Counted from the stretch's first letter, positions 1 to 9,722 are shown. The stretch: 64,000 nucleotides of DNA from Ornithinimicrobium avium (GCF_003351765.1 NZ_CP031229.1:868001-932000), one strand, 5' to 3'. The notes: generated by a model not told the origin, from the letters alone. Translations and numbers: made by a program.

Positions 1-269
1 AGCGCGTCCTGCTCGAGGCGGCCGGACGTCATACCGTGCAGGTCGGAGCCGGCGCCGACGAGCGTGACCGGACGCAGCAGTGCCTTGCTCGGCACGCACG
101 CCCAGTAGGAGCACTCGCCACCAAGGAGCTCGCCCTCGACCAGCACCGCGCTCAGCCCGCCCTCCACGGCGTACTGCGCCACGTTCTCGCCCACCGGCCC
201 CCCGCCGATCACGACCACGTCGGTCTCCTCCCTCGCGCCGGGCTCCTGCTCGTGGTCCGTCGGGCTCAT
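1..269 (-). CDS. Pyridine nucleotide-disulfide oxidoreductase (FAD/NAD(P)), N-terminal part
   Basis: Only the first 89 or so codons lie inside the window; the rest is beyond the left edge. An acidic leader is followed by the FAD-binding Rossmann fingerprint [14 protein letters not shown] and then [15 protein letters not shown]. The latter is the redox-active disulfide segment of the dihydrolipoyl dehydrogenase/mercuric reductase family, in the CxxxxC spacing (C-S-Y-W-A-C) common in actinobacterial members. The family moves electrons from NAD(P)H through FAD to the cysteine pair. The substrate cannot be told from this fragment. The ATG start at 269 is the first in frame and precedes the Rossmann fold by about 17 residues. 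It diverges from the aminotransferase gene across 87 bases. Confidence 0.85.
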   Translation of the reverse strand, partial: MSPTDHEQEPGAREETDVVVIGGGPVGENVAQYAVEGGLSAVLVEGELLGGECSYWACVPSKALLRPVTLVGAGSDLHGMTSGRLEQDA

Positions 270-356
270 CCGACCACGGTAGGACGTGCCCGTCACCCCC
301 GCAGCCCGGAGGGTGGGCGTGGGCGGCCGAGGCGGCGTCCCGGCTACGGTGTCGGC

Positions 357-1490
357 ATGGACCTGCCACGTACCGACATCGATCCCGACGGCCTGCTGGA
401 GTACTCGGTCGTCTTCAGCGACCTGTCCCTCAACCACATGTCGAAGCGGTTCGTCGCCGTGATGCAGCAGCTGGTCGAGGTGCTCCGCACGACCTACAAC
501 GCGGACTCGGTGGCGCTCGTGCCCGGCGGCGGCAGCTACGGCATGGAGTCGGTGGCCCGGCAGCTGGCGAACGACGAGCGCTGCCTGGTCGTGCGCAACG
601 GGTTCTTCTCCTACCGCTGGTCCCAGATCCTGCAGATGGGCGGGATCACCGAGGACGTGACCGTCCTCACCGCCCGTCCGACGCAGGACACCCACCCCTC
701 GCCGTGGGCGCCGCCCCCGGTCGAGGAGGTCCTCGCCGCGATCGCCGAGCAGCGCCCGAAGGTCGTCCTCGCCGCCCACGTCGAGACCGCCTCGGGCATC
801 CTGCTCCCGGACGACTACGTGCGGAAGGTGGGCAGGGCCACCCGCGAGGCCGGCGGCCTCTTCGTCCTCGACTGCATCGCCTCCGGTGCGCTGTGGGTGG
901 ACATGAAGGACCTCGCCGTCGACGTGCTGATCAGCGCCCCGCAGAAGGGCTGGAGCGGCACGCCGGGCACCGCTTACGTCATGGTCGAGGAGCGGGCGCG
1001 GGAGGTGATCGGGGCCACCACCTCGAGCAGCTTCGTCACCGACCTGAAGAAGTGGCTGACGATCACCGACGGCTACGCGGAGGGCAAGCACGCCTACCAC
1101 GCGACGGTTCCGACCGACACGATCGTGCACAACACCGAGCTCATGCTCCTGGCCCGGCAGCGCGGCCTGCCGGCCCTGAAGGAGGCGCAGGTCGAGCTGG
1201 GCACCAAGGTGCGCGCGCTGCTCGCCGGGCGCGGGTTCCTCTCGGTCGCCGCCGAGGGGTACGGCGCTCCCGGGGTGGTCGTCGTCCACACCGACGACCC
1301 GGGCCTGCGCTCGGGGGCGAAGTTCGTGGAGGTCGGGGTGCAGGCGGCCGGGGGCGTGCCGCTCATGTGCGGCGAGCCGGAGGACTTCTCCACCTTCCGC
1401 CTGGGACTGTTCGGGCTGGACAAGCTGGCCGACGTGGACGGCACGGTCGCGCGGCTCGCGGCAGCGCTGGACCGGGTCGAGGCTCTCTGA
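357..1490 (+). CDS. Class V aminotransferase (alanine-glyoxylate/serine-pyruvate type)
   Basis: The product is 377 residues, the usual length for fold-type I, class V PLP enzymes. The PLP-binding lysine is expected in SAPQKGWSG, at about residue 197, preceded by the family pattern [22 protein letters not shown] that supplies the cofactor aspartate. The N-terminal part contains [15 protein letters not shown], the glycine-rich phosphate-binding turn. Such enzymes transfer an amino group from alanine or serine to glyoxylate or a similar 2-oxo acid in the cytosol; the exact donor is not determinable here. The open frame reaches back to position 36, but the ATG at 357 is preferred because the upstream part is antisense to the divergent oxidoreductase gene and shows no family similarity. 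Confidence 0.88.
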   Translation: MDLPRTDIDPDGLLEYSVVFSDLSLNHMSKRFVAVMQQLVEVLRTTYNADSVALVPGGGSYGMESVARQLANDERCLVVRNGFFSYRWSQILQMGGITEDVTVLTARPTQDTHPSPWAPPPVEEVLAAIAEQRPKVVLAAHVETASGILLPDDYVRKVGRATREAGGLFVLDCIASGALWVDMKDLAVDVLISAPQKGWSGTPGTAYVMVEERAREVIGATTSSSFVTDLKKWLTITDGYAEGKHAYHATVPTDTIVHNTELMLLARQRGLPALKEAQVELGTKVRALLAGRGFLSVAAEGYGAPGVVVVHTDDPGLRSGAKFVEVGVQAAGGVPLMCGEPEDFSTFRLGLFGLDKLADVDGTVARLAAALDRVEAL

Positions 1491-1499
1491 GGCATCTGA

Positions 1500-1521
1500 G
1501 GCAGGCGGGCGACCGCCTGCC
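1500..1521. terminator. Bidirectional hairpin between convergent genes
   Basis: GGCAGGCGG (1500-1508) pairs perfectly with CCGCCTGCC (1513-1521) around a GCGA tetraloop. It lies 9 bases after the aminotransferase stop and 26 bases beyond the convergent DinB stop. There is no U-run, as is common in actinobacteria. Confidence 0.7.
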
Positions 1522-1547
1522 GAAAGGACGCCGGGCGCACGCCGTGC

Positions 1548-2075
1548 TCAGCGCCGGCCGAGCATCCCCTTGACGTACTCCGCCTGGCCCAGGTGCTTGG
1601 TCGCGTCCGCCAGGACCGAGAAGACACGGACGCCGAGGGTGACCGGCGGGTCCCAGCGCTCGTCGACGACCCGCCCGTAGTCCTGCGCCGCCAGCCCCTC
1701 GAGGAGGCGGACCGTGCGGGCGTGGACGGCGGCGGCATACCCCACGAGCAGGCCGGGGTCCTCGACCGCGAAGGCGGCGACCTCGTCCGCGTCCTGGCCG
1801 AACCCCACCGATCCGTCCGGGTAGGGCAGTCCGAAGCGGGCGCTCCAGCCCTGCGCGGTCCACGCCTGCTCCTGCTCGGCGACGGCGGACAGCTGGGCGT
1901 CCTGCTGGCGGGCGAGGTGCCAGAGCAGCCAGCCCACCGGGTTGGCGCCGGCGTCCGGGCGCCACCGCAGGTCTGCGGTGGACAGCCCGTCGAGGACCGC
2001 CTCGACGCCCTCGGGGATCCGCCCGAAGCCGTCGAGGAGCAGGGCGCGGGCGGGGTCCTCCGTGCTGGTGGTCAT
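1548..2075 (-). CDS. DinB-family protein (DUF664, mycothiol-transferase-like)
   Basis: The product is 175 residues from the ATG at 2075. The pattern NPVGWLLWHLARQQDAQLS is the conserved metal-site helix of the DinB/YfiT fold. A second conserved histidine lies near the C-terminus in DATKHLGQAEYVKG. These two segments give the three-histidine metal site typical of the fold. Actinobacterial DUF664 members are thought to be thiol (mycothiol) dependent S-transferases acting in detoxification; the substrate here is unknown. The open frame extends to 2177, but the upstream part overlaps the divergent DUF2200 gene and lacks family sequence, so the MTTSTED start is preferred. Confidence 0.82.
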   Translation of the reverse strand: MTTSTEDPARALLLDGFGRIPEGVEAVLDGLSTADLRWRPDAGANPVGWLLWHLARQQDAQLSAVAEQEQAWTAQGWSARFGLPYPDGSVGFGQDADEVAAFAVEDPGLLVGYAAAVHARTVRLLEGLAAQDYGRVVDERWDPPVTLGVRVFSVLADATKHLGQAEYVKGMLGRR

Positions 2076-2157
2076 CCCCCGATCCTCCTGCTCGTGGGCG
2101 CCCGTCTCAACCGCACGTGCGCAGCCGGCCTCGACGGACCGTCGATAGGCTGCTGCG

Positions 2158-2499
2158 GTGAGCCGCATCTTCAGCACCAGCTTCGCCTCCGTCTACCCGC
2201 TCTACGTCAGCAAGGTCGAACGGAAGGGGCGGACCCGGGAGGAGCTTGACGAGGTCATCAGCTGGCTGACCGGCTTCGACCCGTCGGAGCTGGCCCGGCA
2301 CCTCGAGGCGGGGACGACCTTCGAGGACTTCTTCGCCGACGCCCGGCTCAACCCGGACGCCTCCCTCATCACCGGGGTGGTCTGCGGGGTGCGCGTCGAG
2401 GAGGTCGAGGACCCGCTCATGCAGAAGATCCGCTACCTGGACAAGCTCGTCGACGAGCTGGCCCGGGGCAAGGAGCTGGCGAAGGTCCTGCGCTCCTGA
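2158..2499 (+). CDS. DUF2200 family protein
   Basis: The product is 113 residues starting at GTG 2158. The segment [20 protein letters not shown] followed by [15 protein letters not shown] matches the conserved core of DUF2200, a small cytosolic family of about 110-120 residues. The C-terminal part [18 protein letters not shown] is also family-typical. No biochemical function is established for the family. The gene diverges from the DinB gene, with its start 82 bases from the DinB start, and converges on the SNF2 helicase gene. Confidence 0.85.
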   Translation: MSRIFSTSFASVYPLYVSKVERKGRTREELDEVISWLTGFDPSELARHLEAGTTFEDFFADARLNPDASLITGVVCGVRVEEVEDPLMQKIRYLDKLVDELARGKELAKVLRS

Positions 2500-2505
2500 G
2501 CTCTT

Positions 2506-2525
2506 CGGCGCACCCGAGGGCGCCG
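2506..2525. terminator. Hairpin between convergent DUF2200 and SNF2 genes
   Basis: CGGCGC (2506-2511) and GCGCCG (2520-2525) form a 6 bp stem with an 8-base loop in the 32-base gap between two convergent stop codons. Confidence 0.5.
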
Positions 2526-2531
2526 GTCTCG

Positions 2532-5192
2532 TCAGGGCAGCGGCGCCGGGGCGTCCTGCGGCTGGTCCAGAGCCTCCTGCGGGAAGAGTCGCTCCCGCTC
2601 GGCCGTGATGACCAGCCGGGCCAGGTCGGCCTCGCTCACGTCGACCGCCTCGGGCGCCGCCTGCGCCGTCTGGCTCACCCGCGCGAACCGGTGGAAGATC
2701 TCGCTCTTGCCCGAGAGGATCTCCACCATCCGCTCGTCCACGCTGTCCTCGGCGAGCAGCCGGTGGACCTGCACCGACTCCAGCTGGCCCATCCGCCGCG
2801 CCCGCGCCACCGCCTGCCACTCCATGGTCGGCTTGACCTGCGGCTCGCAGATCACCACCACCGAGGCCGCCTGGATGTTGAGCCCGACGCCGCCCGCCTG
2901 GATCTGGGCGACGAGGACAGCGCCACCCTCGGCGGCCGAGAACTCATCGACCATCGCCTGCCGTTGGGCGGGCGGCACCGAACCGGTCAGCGGCCCGAAG
3001 ACCCGGCCCGGCACCGCGGCGGTGACGTGCAGCAGCACCTCGCGGAAGTAGGAGAAGACGAGCACCCGTCGCCCGTTGGCCTCGGCCTCCTCCACGATCT
3101 CCACCAGCCGCTCCAGCTTGGCCGACCGCGGGCCGGACCGGAAGGCCGCGCGGCGCATCGCCATGAAGCTGCCCTGGGCGACCGCCTCGCTGTAGGCCCG
3201 CTCGTCCGCCCTGCTCAGGTCCAGCCACTCGTCCACCTCGACCAGCTCGGGCAGCTCCAGCAGCACGTCCTCGGCGTTGCGCCGCAGGTAGACCGGCGCG
3301 ACCGCCCGGCTGAACTCCAGCGGCGTGCGCTCCTCACCGTCCAGCAGCTCGGGGCGCAGGTGGCCCACGAGCGCGGCGAACTCGCCCAGCCGGTTCTCCA
3401 GCGGCGTCCCGGAGAGGAGCACGACGTACTCCGTGCGGGCCGCCAGCCGCCCGACCCGCTCGGAGCGGGCGGCACCGGGGTTCTTGACGTAGTGCGCCTC
3501 GTCCACGACGAGCCCGTCGAGCTCGAAACCGTCGAGGTCCGCCCAGATCCGGCCCAGGGTCGCGTAGGTCGTGACGGCCACCCCTCCCTCCGCGCGCCAC
3601 TGACGCAGGGCATGGTCGCGCCCGGTGCCGTGCACCTTGCGGGCGGCCAGCCCGGTGCGCAGCGTCACCTCCCGCACCCAGTTGGTGACCACCGACGCCG
3701 GGCAGACGACGAGGAACCAGCGGCCGCCCTCGGCGGCGCGGTGGGCCAGGACGGCCAGCGCCTCGATCGTCTTGCCCAGGCCCATCTCGTCGCCGATGAG
3801 CACCTTCTTCTGGACGAGGGCGAAGCGGGCGCCGAAGCTCTGGTAGCCGCGCAGCGAGACGCGCAGGTGGGTCCCGTCCAGCTCCTGGCGCCGCACCGCC
3901 TCGACGACGTCGTCGGGCAGCTCGCCGTAGGTGCCGGTCTCCTCGGCCAGGCCCAGCTCGGACAGCAGCGCGAAGTAGTCCGACGGCCGCCGGACGAAGT
4001 CCGCCCACGGGTCGCCGCGGCGCACGTCCGCCAGCGCCGCCGCGAGCTCGGCCGCGCGCTCGGGCAGCGGCAGGAGCAGGTCGAGCAGGTCGCTGGCGTC
4101 CGATCCCCCGCTCAGGACCACCAGGTGGGAGCTGCCGGGCGCGACCTGCCCGGCGAGCGGGCCCAGCGCCTGGGCGAGGGCGAGGAGGTCCCTCGCCTTG
4201 GCAGCCTGGCGGAGCACCTCCCAGGTATGGAGTGCAGCCAGCAGCTGCTCCGCCTCCGGCGTGCGGTCCTGCGGGTCCAGCCTGACGGAGGCGTCCGCAC
4301 GGGCGAGCCCGCGCAGCGACTCGGCGGCACCGACCATGCGGCGGGCGGTGAGCTCTCCGACCCCGGGCAGCCGCTCGAGCGCCTGGCCCGCCTCGAGGAC
4401 CGCGCGGACGGTGGTGATGCCGGCGTCGGCGAGGGCGCCGACCCGCAGCCGCTCCCGGGTCACGGTGCGGAGGCGCTCCACCGGCATCGCCTCCAGCAGG
4501 CGCAGGACGGCGGCGTCGCGCACGGCCTCCCCCGCGGCGGTCGCGGACGCCCGGGCGTGCTGCTTTCTGGTGAGGAGCGAGGCGAGCAGCGCCACGGCCT
4601 CCGGCAGCCGGGCCAGGCCGGGGACGTCCACGACCTGCTCGTGGGCCGTGGGCGGCCCGAGGCGGTCGCGCAGCCCGGCCCGGGGCGAGAGGGCCTGGTC
4701 TGGCGCGAGGGGCAGGGCCGGCTCCCGGCCCTGGGCGTCGAGCCGATCGAGCAGCCGCTGGTTGCGCTCCGAGGCCCAGCTCCGGTGGCCCTCGAGGAGC
4801 CGCTGCGCGGCCTGCGTCGCCGCCTCCCGTCGGCGACGGGAGGTGAACAGGCGACGCACGGGGCCGAGGGCCCTGATCTCCCGGGAGGCGCGCGGGACGT
4901 CCTCGGCGAGCTCGTGCAGGAGCCGGTCCTCCGCGGCGGTGAGGTGCATGAGGGTGGCGGCGGCCGAGAGGCGGCCCAGCCGCATACCGTCCTCGGGACC
5001 CAGCGGCAGGACGCGCCAGCGGGGTGCACCGGGCGGGTCGACGACGCAGAGCCTGCCCGTCAGGACGGCTGCCGCCTCGTCGGCGGCGTCGTGCGTCGCC
5101 TGCCGGTAGGCGGCGACCCGGCGCGCGACCGGTGAGAGCCGCTCCCCCGCCTCCACGGCCTCGTGCAGCCGTTCCCGTTCCTCCCGCTCCAT
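2532..5192 (-). CDS. SNF2-family DEAD/DEAH-box helicase
   Basis: The product is 886 residues, a cytosolic ATP-driven DNA translocase. The first 430 residues are helical and include a helix-hairpin-helix-like pair (LPGVGELTARR) that probably contacts DNA. The SNF2 ATPase begins near residue 450: Walker A GDEMGLGKT near residue 466, Walker B DEAH in VVDEAHYVKN near 562, motif III LLSGTPLENR. Lobe 2 carries VLVFSYFREVL, QAGGVGLN and ARARRMGQ, the last being the arginine-finger motif VI. All catalytic motifs are intact. The ATG at 5192 is the first in frame. Its exact role (repair or RNA polymerase recycling) is not evident, and it stands alone transcriptionally. A second, differently built SNF2 gene lies at 36187-39528. 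Confidence 0.9.
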   Translation of the reverse strand: MEREERERLHEAVEAGERLSPVARRVAAYRQATHDAADEAAAVLTGRLCVVDPPGAPRWRVLPLGPEDGMRLGRLSAAATLMHLTAAEDRLLHELAEDVPRASREIRALGPVRRLFTSRRRREAATQAAQRLLEGHRSWASERNQRLLDRLDAQGREPALPLAPDQALSPRAGLRDRLGPPTAHEQVVDVPGLARLPEAVALLASLLTRKQHARASATAAGEAVRDAAVLRLLEAMPVERLRTVTRERLRVGALADAGITTVRAVLEAGQALERLPGVGELTARRMVGAAESLRGLARADASVRLDPQDRTPEAEQLLAALHTWEVLRQAAKARDLLALAQALGPLAGQVAPGSSHLVVLSGGSDASDLLDLLLPLPERAAELAAALADVRRGDPWADFVRRPSDYFALLSELGLAEETGTYGELPDDVVEAVRRQELDGTHLRVSLRGYQSFGARFALVQKKVLIGDEMGLGKTIEALAVLAHRAAEGGRWFLVVCPASVVTNWVREVTLRTGLAARKVHGTGRDHALRQWRAEGGVAVTTYATLGRIWADLDGFELDGLVVDEAHYVKNPGAARSERVGRLAARTEYVVLLSGTPLENRLGEFAALVGHLRPELLDGEERTPLEFSRAVAPVYLRRNAEDVLLELPELVEVDEWLDLSRADERAYSEAVAQGSFMAMRRAAFRSGPRSAKLERLVEIVEEAEANGRRVLVFSYFREVLLHVTAAVPGRVFGPLTGSVPPAQRQAMVDEFSAAEGGAVLVAQIQAGGVGLNIQAASVVVICEPQVKPTMEWQAVARARRMGQLESVQVHRLLAEDSVDERMVEILSGKSEIFHRFARVSQTAQAAPEAVDVSEADLARLVITAERERLFPQEALDQPQDAPAPLP

Positions 5193-5261
5193 GTCAGGGC
5201 GACCCTATCCCGCCCGACCTCGGCGACGACTGCGGTCACGCCAGACGCTGATGACCCCGGG

Positions 5262-5753
5262 TCACGCCTGCGGCAGCGCCGCCTCGACCGCGGCCCGCAC
5301 CTCGTCGGACTCCGGCTCGACGCCCGAGCGGAAGCGCGCCGTGGGGACCCCGTCGGCGCCGACGACCCACTTCTCGAAGTTCCACCGCACGTCGCCGGCC
5401 TCGCCGTCGGCGTCGACGACGTGCGTCAGCTCGGCGAAGAGCGGGTGCCGGTCCGCGCCGTTGACGTCGGTCTTGGCCATCATCGGGAAGGTGACGCCGT
5501 AGGTCGTGGCGCAGAAGGTCGCGATGTCCTCGGCACTGCCGGGCTCCTGCCCGCCGAACTGGTTGCACGGGACGCCCACCACGGTCAGGCCGCGGTCGGC
5601 GAACTCCTGCTGCAGCCGTTCCAGCCCGGAGTACTGCGGCGTCATACCGCACCGGGAGGCGACGTTGACGATCAGCAGGGCGCCGCCCGCGTGCTCGGCG
5701 AGAGTCGTGGGGTTGCCGTCGAGGGTCTGCAGGGGTATGTCGTAGAGGCTCAT
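5262..5753 (-). CDS. Glutathione peroxidase family thiol peroxidase
   Basis: The product is 163 residues, the normal length of bacterial GPx proteins. The peroxidatic site is VNVASRCGMTPQ with cysteine at residue 35, not selenocysteine. The other catalytic residues follow in VPCNQFGGQEPG (glutamine) and DVRWNFEKWVV (tryptophan, asparagine, phenylalanine). Such Cys enzymes usually reduce peroxides with thioredoxin as electron donor; actinobacteria generally lack glutathione. It sits 69 bases beyond the SNF2 gene start and is probably transcribed alone. Confidence 0.93.
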   Translation of the reverse strand: MSLYDIPLQTLDGNPTTLAEHAGGALLIVNVASRCGMTPQYSGLERLQQEFADRGLTVVGVPCNQFGGQEPGSAEDIATFCATTYGVTFPMMAKTDVNGADRHPLFAELTHVVDADGEAGDVRWNFEKWVVGADGVPTARFRSGVEPESDEVRAAVEAALPQA

Positions 5754-5783
5754 CCCAGCACGATACGTGTGTCCGCAGTCGTC

Positions 5784-8700
5784 TCATCCCCCGCCGACGC
5801 ACGGCGGCTCGAAGGCGGTCCCCGGGAGCAGCCCCTCCCACTCCTCCCGCGTGATGTCCTGCCCGACTCCCGCACACACCGTCCGCACGGCGGTCTCGAC
5901 ATCGGTGAGCCACAGCCGGGTCTGGCCCGACAGCGCCCCGCCCAGGAGCACCGAGCCGTCGGCCGACCAGGCGACGTCCTGCAGGTTGACCAGGCCGGCG
6001 CGCAGGGTCTCGGTGGCCGTCCATCCCTCGCCGGACCGTTCGTAGAGCCAGGCGCTGCCACCGATGGCGGCCACCGCCAGGCGCTGCCCGTCCGGGGAGT
6101 ACTTGACCGAGTTGAGGATCGAGGTCGGGCCGGTCAGCGGGTCGCCGACCGCGGCAGGAGACGCGGGGTCGGTCACGTCGTAGAGGCGCACCGACTCGTC
6201 GGACATGGACAGCGCCAGCTGCTCGCCGTCGGGCGAGAAGTCCAGCCCGTAGACGCTCGGTCCCGGGCCGAAGGAGGCGGTCGTGCTGCCGAGGTCATCC
6301 ACGTCGAGCAGGTGCACCCGCCCGGTGTCGTCCGCGACCGCGAGCAGCCCGTCCTCGCGCAGCGCCGCGGTCAGGGTCGGGTGGGACAGCCTCGTCTCGT
6401 CGACGATCCTGCCGGCGTCGGGACCGTCCACGTCCACGCGCACCAGCGTCCCCGAGCGGCCGAACGCGAGCACGGACCCGTCGTCGGGGACGAAGAGGAC
6501 CAGGACCACGCCCTCCGGAGAGACCTGCAGGTCGACGGTGCGAACAGCCTCGACACCGGTGACGTCCCAGGCCAGCAGGCGACCTGCGGTCGTGCCCATG
6601 GCGGCCGCACCGCCGTCGTCACGCAGAGCACCGGCTCCGGTGGAGACGTCCGCGTCGTCGGCCCGCAGGACGTGCAGGCTGCGGGGGGCGTGCGGGTCGG
6701 CGGCGTCCCAGACGGTCACCGCGCCGTCGGGCGGTCCGGTCGAGGTCATCATCCGCTCGCCCCGCACGGAGGCGTCGACCATGAAGACGTTGCCCGACAG
6801 CCGCGGCAGCGCCGCCCCCGCGGAGTCCCAGGTGTATGTCGTGCCGTCCAGGGTGGCGAACAGCCACCGGCCACCGGCCACCGTCATGTCCAGCACGGGG
6901 CGGGGCACGGGCAGCACGAGGGCGGGCGTGTCGGTCAGCGGCCCTGCAGCGTCGAACCGCCACATCGTCACGGTCCCGTCCCACCCGGAGGTCACCAGCA
7001 GGCCTGACCCGTCGTCGACCTGGACGGTGAAGAGGTTGGTGTCGGAGGCATAGGTCGTCCCGACCTCGGTGACGTGCTGCCCTTCCAGGGCGAGCCAGTG
7101 CACGAGACCCGATCGGCCGACGGCCGCCACCGCCGACCCGTCCGCCGTCATGTCGAGGTCGAACAACCCTCGTCCGGTGTCGACGCTGCCGGCAGGGTGC
7201 AGCCGCCCGTCGTCGACCGACCAGGCGCGGACGGTGCCGCTGTCCAGCGCGGCGGCCAGCACGGACCCGTCGCGGCTGGCGGCCAGAGCCTCCACCAGCA
7301 CCGGAGGCTCGCTGTCGACGAGGTCATCCTCCGCAGGTTCGGCCACGCGGACGTCGGGCGGCGCGTCGGCCGCTGGGGGCACCACCTCGTAGCGGTGCAG
7401 GAGCCCACCCTGGTCGGCCACGACCAGCACGCGTCCACCGTCCACGAAGGCGGCCGCCGTGGGTCGCGCGGGGATCTCTATCGGGACCAGCCGCGGCTCG
7501 GTGGGGTCGGCGAGGTCGAGCAGCATGAGCAGCGGCTCGTCCGCCGACCCCTCCAGCACGGAGGTGCCGGCCACCACCACCCACGGCTCGTCGGGGTGCG
7601 GCACGAGCCGGGAGACGACCGGGGTCCTCCCGCTGTCCCCGAACCCGGTGACGGCGGCGACCACGTCCCAGCCGAACTCCCCAGCGTGCGCCCGGACCAC
7701 CCGCACTCCGCCCGACGGGCCGGACAGGACGAGATGCTCCCCGCCGGCCACCGTCGCGGACCGCTCCAGCACCGCGTCGTCCACCGACCATGCGCTGATC
7801 ACCGGGCTGGTGGTCGCATCGAGCACCGCCGACCGGCTCTCGCGAGTGTCTGCCGCACGGTATGCCGCGACGGCCAGCTGCTGGGACAGCCCTGGGTCGA
7901 GGGCACGCTGGTTGGCCGCGGCGACCGCCATCTGGCGGGACTGCGCCTGGTCGCGCTGCAGGCGTGCGGAGTCGGACGCGCGGACGGCGCTCAGGCCGGC
8001 GGCGCTGGCGACCACGAGGAGCACCGCCATCACGGCCAGCAGCCCCTGCAGGCGGCGGCGTGCGCCCCGCCGCTCGGCGCGGGTCCGCTTGTCGAGCCTG
8101 CGGCTGGTGTCCAGGAACTCCTGCTGGAGGGCGGTGAGCTGCTCGGGGGCGGTCGCCGCCCACTCGCTGGTCGCCACCAGCCGGCTCCCCCGCAGCAGGT
8201 GGTCGTCGTCGCGGCCGTCGTCGTCCCAGTCCCGCGCGACGCGCTCCAGGGAGTCCCGCCGGGCGAGGTCGCCGCGGCGGGCCTCGACGGCGTCGCGCAG
8301 CCGGGGCCAGGCCTCGACGAGAGACTCGTGGCTGAGGGTCGTCACGTCCTTCCCGACCGTCACCAGCCGCCGGTCCACGAGACGCTCCAGCACCGAGCGC
8401 GCGTCCTCGTCGACGGCGACGATCTCGGCCGTGGGGACGAGACGGCGCGTCCAGCCCTGCGCGGAGCCGGTGACCATCCTGAGGAGCACGGTCATCGCCA
8501 GGGCGTGCTGCTCGGCGGGCAGCGAAGCCAGGGCGGCCTCGGCCGACTGCCGGATCGCGCCCTCGAGGCCGCCCGCCCGGTGATAGTCCTGGACCGTGAG
8601 AGCCTTGCGGTCCCCGGCCTGCCACATCGTCTCCAGCACCTGGGCCAGGTGCGGCAGCGGGGAGCCGTGGTTGTCCTCACGCACGTCGGCGAGGATGACG

Positions 8701-9554
8701 TCCACCAGACCGGGCTCGAGGGCGAGCCCCACGCGGCGCGCGGGCTCCTCGATCGCGGCGCGCAGCTGCTCTCCGCCGAGCGGCCCCACCAGGACCTGCC
8801 GCTTCTCCAGGGCCTCGCCCAGTGCGGGATGGTGCATCGCCTCGCCGAAGAAGTCCGCCCTCAGGCCGAGCACGAGGACCCGCCCGGGAGCACCCTGTGC
8901 CCAGGTGACCAGCTGATCCAGGGTCCGGTCGGCGTGCGCGCGGATCGTGGGGTGGGTCCAGAGCTCCTCGAGCTGGTCCACGACCAGCACCGTGGGGACC
9001 TGATCGGGCTGGCCCTCCTCGTCGCCGGGCGGCTCCTCCAGCGCGGTCGGCGTGGTCAGCGACCCGGCGCCGGAGGGCAGGGTGGCCAGCAGGCCGGCGC
9101 GCAGGACCGAGGACTTCCCGGCACCGGACGGGCCGACGACCATGACGACCGGCAGCGGCTCGTCGACGACCTGCTGCACCACGGACAGCAGCCGCTCGAC
9201 GAGGGTGTCCCGGCCGAAGAACAGGTCGTGGTCCTTCGTGTCGAAGGCACGCAGCCCGGGGTAGGGGGCGCGCGTCACCACGGGTTGGCGTCTGCGGTCG
9301 TGCAGTGACAGCAGCCGTCGGCGCCAGGCGGGATGCTCCCGGGTGGGCACCTCGATCGCCCCCAGCACGGCGGCGAGCACCTCGGGACGGGTGGTCGGCG
9401 GCAGGTGCCGGCCTGAGAAGTAGCCCCCCAGCGTCGCTGGGGGAACACCCGTGGCCCGCGCCACGTCCCGGACCGACAGACCCGCACGCAGGCGGGCCGC
9501 CGTGAGGTCACGCGCGAAGTCCTGCGGGGTGTCTGCAGCCCCTGCCTGTGCCAT
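5784..9554 (-). CDS. HTH-nSTAND1 NTPase with C-terminal WD40 propeller
   Basis: The product is 1256 residues. Residues ~1-60 form an XRE-like helix-turn-helix (SVRDVARATGVPPATLGGYF). The nSTAND1 NTPase follows, opened by YPGLRAFDTKDHDLFFGR, with Walker A GPSGAGKSS near residue 140 and Walker B VLVVDQLEELW near 188. A transmembrane helix (LLAVMAVLLVVASAAGLSAV) lies near 505-525, and the last ~700 residues form WD40-like repeats. STAND proteins are signal-dependent oligomerising switches; actinobacterial members of this layout are associated with development or conflict defence, but their triggers are unknown. The start at 9554 precedes the HTH by a normal distance; the open frame extends to 9764 through non-coding control DNA. 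A small paralogue of an island gene diverges from it. Confidence 0.88.
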   Translation of the reverse strand: MAQAGAADTPQDFARDLTAARLRAGLSVRDVARATGVPPATLGGYFSGRHLPPTTRPEVLAAVLGAIEVPTREHPAWRRRLLSLHDRRRQPVVTRAPYPGLRAFDTKDHDLFFGRDTLVERLLSVVQQVVDEPLPVVMVVGPSGAGKSSVLRAGLLATLPSGAGSLTTPTALEEPPGDEEGQPDQVPTVLVVDQLEELWTHPTIRAHADRTLDQLVTWAQGAPGRVLVLGLRADFFGEAMHHPALGEALEKRQVLVGPLGGEQLRAAIEEPARRVGLALEPGLVDVILADVREDNHGSPLPHLAQVLETMWQAGDRKALTVQDYHRAGGLEGAIRQSAEAALASLPAEQHALAMTVLLRMVTGSAQGWTRRLVPTAEIVAVDEDARSVLERLVDRRLVTVGKDVTTLSHESLVEAWPRLRDAVEARRGDLARRDSLERVARDWDDDGRDDDHLLRGSRLVATSEWAATAPEQLTALQQEFLDTSRRLDKRTRAERRGARRRLQGLLAVMAVLLVVASAAGLSAVRASDSARLQRDQAQSRQMAVAAANQRALDPGLSQQLAVAAYRAADTRESRSAVLDATTSPVISAWSVDDAVLERSATVAGGEHLVLSGPSGGVRVVRAHAGEFGWDVVAAVTGFGDSGRTPVVSRLVPHPDEPWVVVAGTSVLEGSADEPLLMLLDLADPTEPRLVPIEIPARPTAAAFVDGGRVLVVADQGGLLHRYEVVPPAADAPPDVRVAEPAEDDLVDSEPPVLVEALAASRDGSVLAAALDSGTVRAWSVDDGRLHPAGSVDTGRGLFDLDMTADGSAVAAVGRSGLVHWLALEGQHVTEVGTTYASDTNLFTVQVDDGSGLLVTSGWDGTVTMWRFDAAGPLTDTPALVLPVPRPVLDMTVAGGRWLFATLDGTTYTWDSAGAALPRLSGNVFMVDASVRGERMMTSTGPPDGAVTVWDAADPHAPRSLHVLRADDADVSTGAGALRDDGGAAAMGTTAGRLLAWDVTGVEAVRTVDLQVSPEGVVLVLFVPDDGSVLAFGRSGTLVRVDVDGPDAGRIVDETRLSHPTLTAALREDGLLAVADDTGRVHLLDVDDLGSTTASFGPGPSVYGLDFSPDGEQLALSMSDESVRLYDVTDPASPAAVGDPLTGPTSILNSVKYSPDGQRLAVAAIGGSAWLYERSGEGWTATETLRAGLVNLQDVAWSADGSVLLGGALSGQTRLWLTDVETAVRTVCAGVGQDITREEWEGLLPGTAFEPPCVGGG

Positions 9555-9595
9555 GCCCACCTCCACGTCGACGTGCGTCCGGCTGCGTCCGCCAG

Positions 9596-9675
9596 CGTAC
9601 GGACACGTACCACGGCTGTGTCGCACGCCCGTCGCAACCGCAGGCCAGGGGCCTGCGGCGTACGGGGTCGTACGA
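9596..9675. promoter_or_regulatory. Divergent control region with duplicated CGTACGG...CGTAC elements
   Basis: Two similar 17-base elements lie in the divergent gap: CGTACGGACACGTACCA (9596-9612) and CGTACGGGGTCGTACGA (9659-9675). Each carries a CGTAC inverted/direct pair. Between them lie a weak form of the GCGACA tandem box and a 7 bp hairpin, GCAGGCC/GGCCTGC (9640-9656). The arrangement suggests operators for a regulator of the nSTAND1 gene, the small gene, or both. Confidence 0.45.
9619..9635 (-). promoter_or_regulatory. Weak GCGACA tandem box upstream of nSTAND1 gene
   Basis: On the minus strand GCGACG (9635-9630), 5 bases, then GCGACA (9624-9619) gives the same 11-base period as the five island promoters. 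The -10 box at the matching distance is poor (TACGTG at 9609-9604). It lies 65 bases upstream of the nSTAND1 start. Confidence 0.4.
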
Positions 9676-9722
9676 GTCTGCCGGAACTGCTGGACCTCCG
9701 TGCGCTGCTGCACTAGGAAGGA

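Noticed and set aside
2691..5135. 814-codon open frame on the plus strand antisense to the SNF2 helicase
   Set aside because: It mirrors the helicase gene, has no family similarity, and high-GC genes routinely create long antisense frames. The same holds for 7074-9308, 13807-16143, 17722-19374 and 23739-25844.
5262..5753. Glutathione peroxidase as a selenoprotein
   Set aside because: The catalytic codon is an ordinary cysteine codon, and no in-frame TGA is present.
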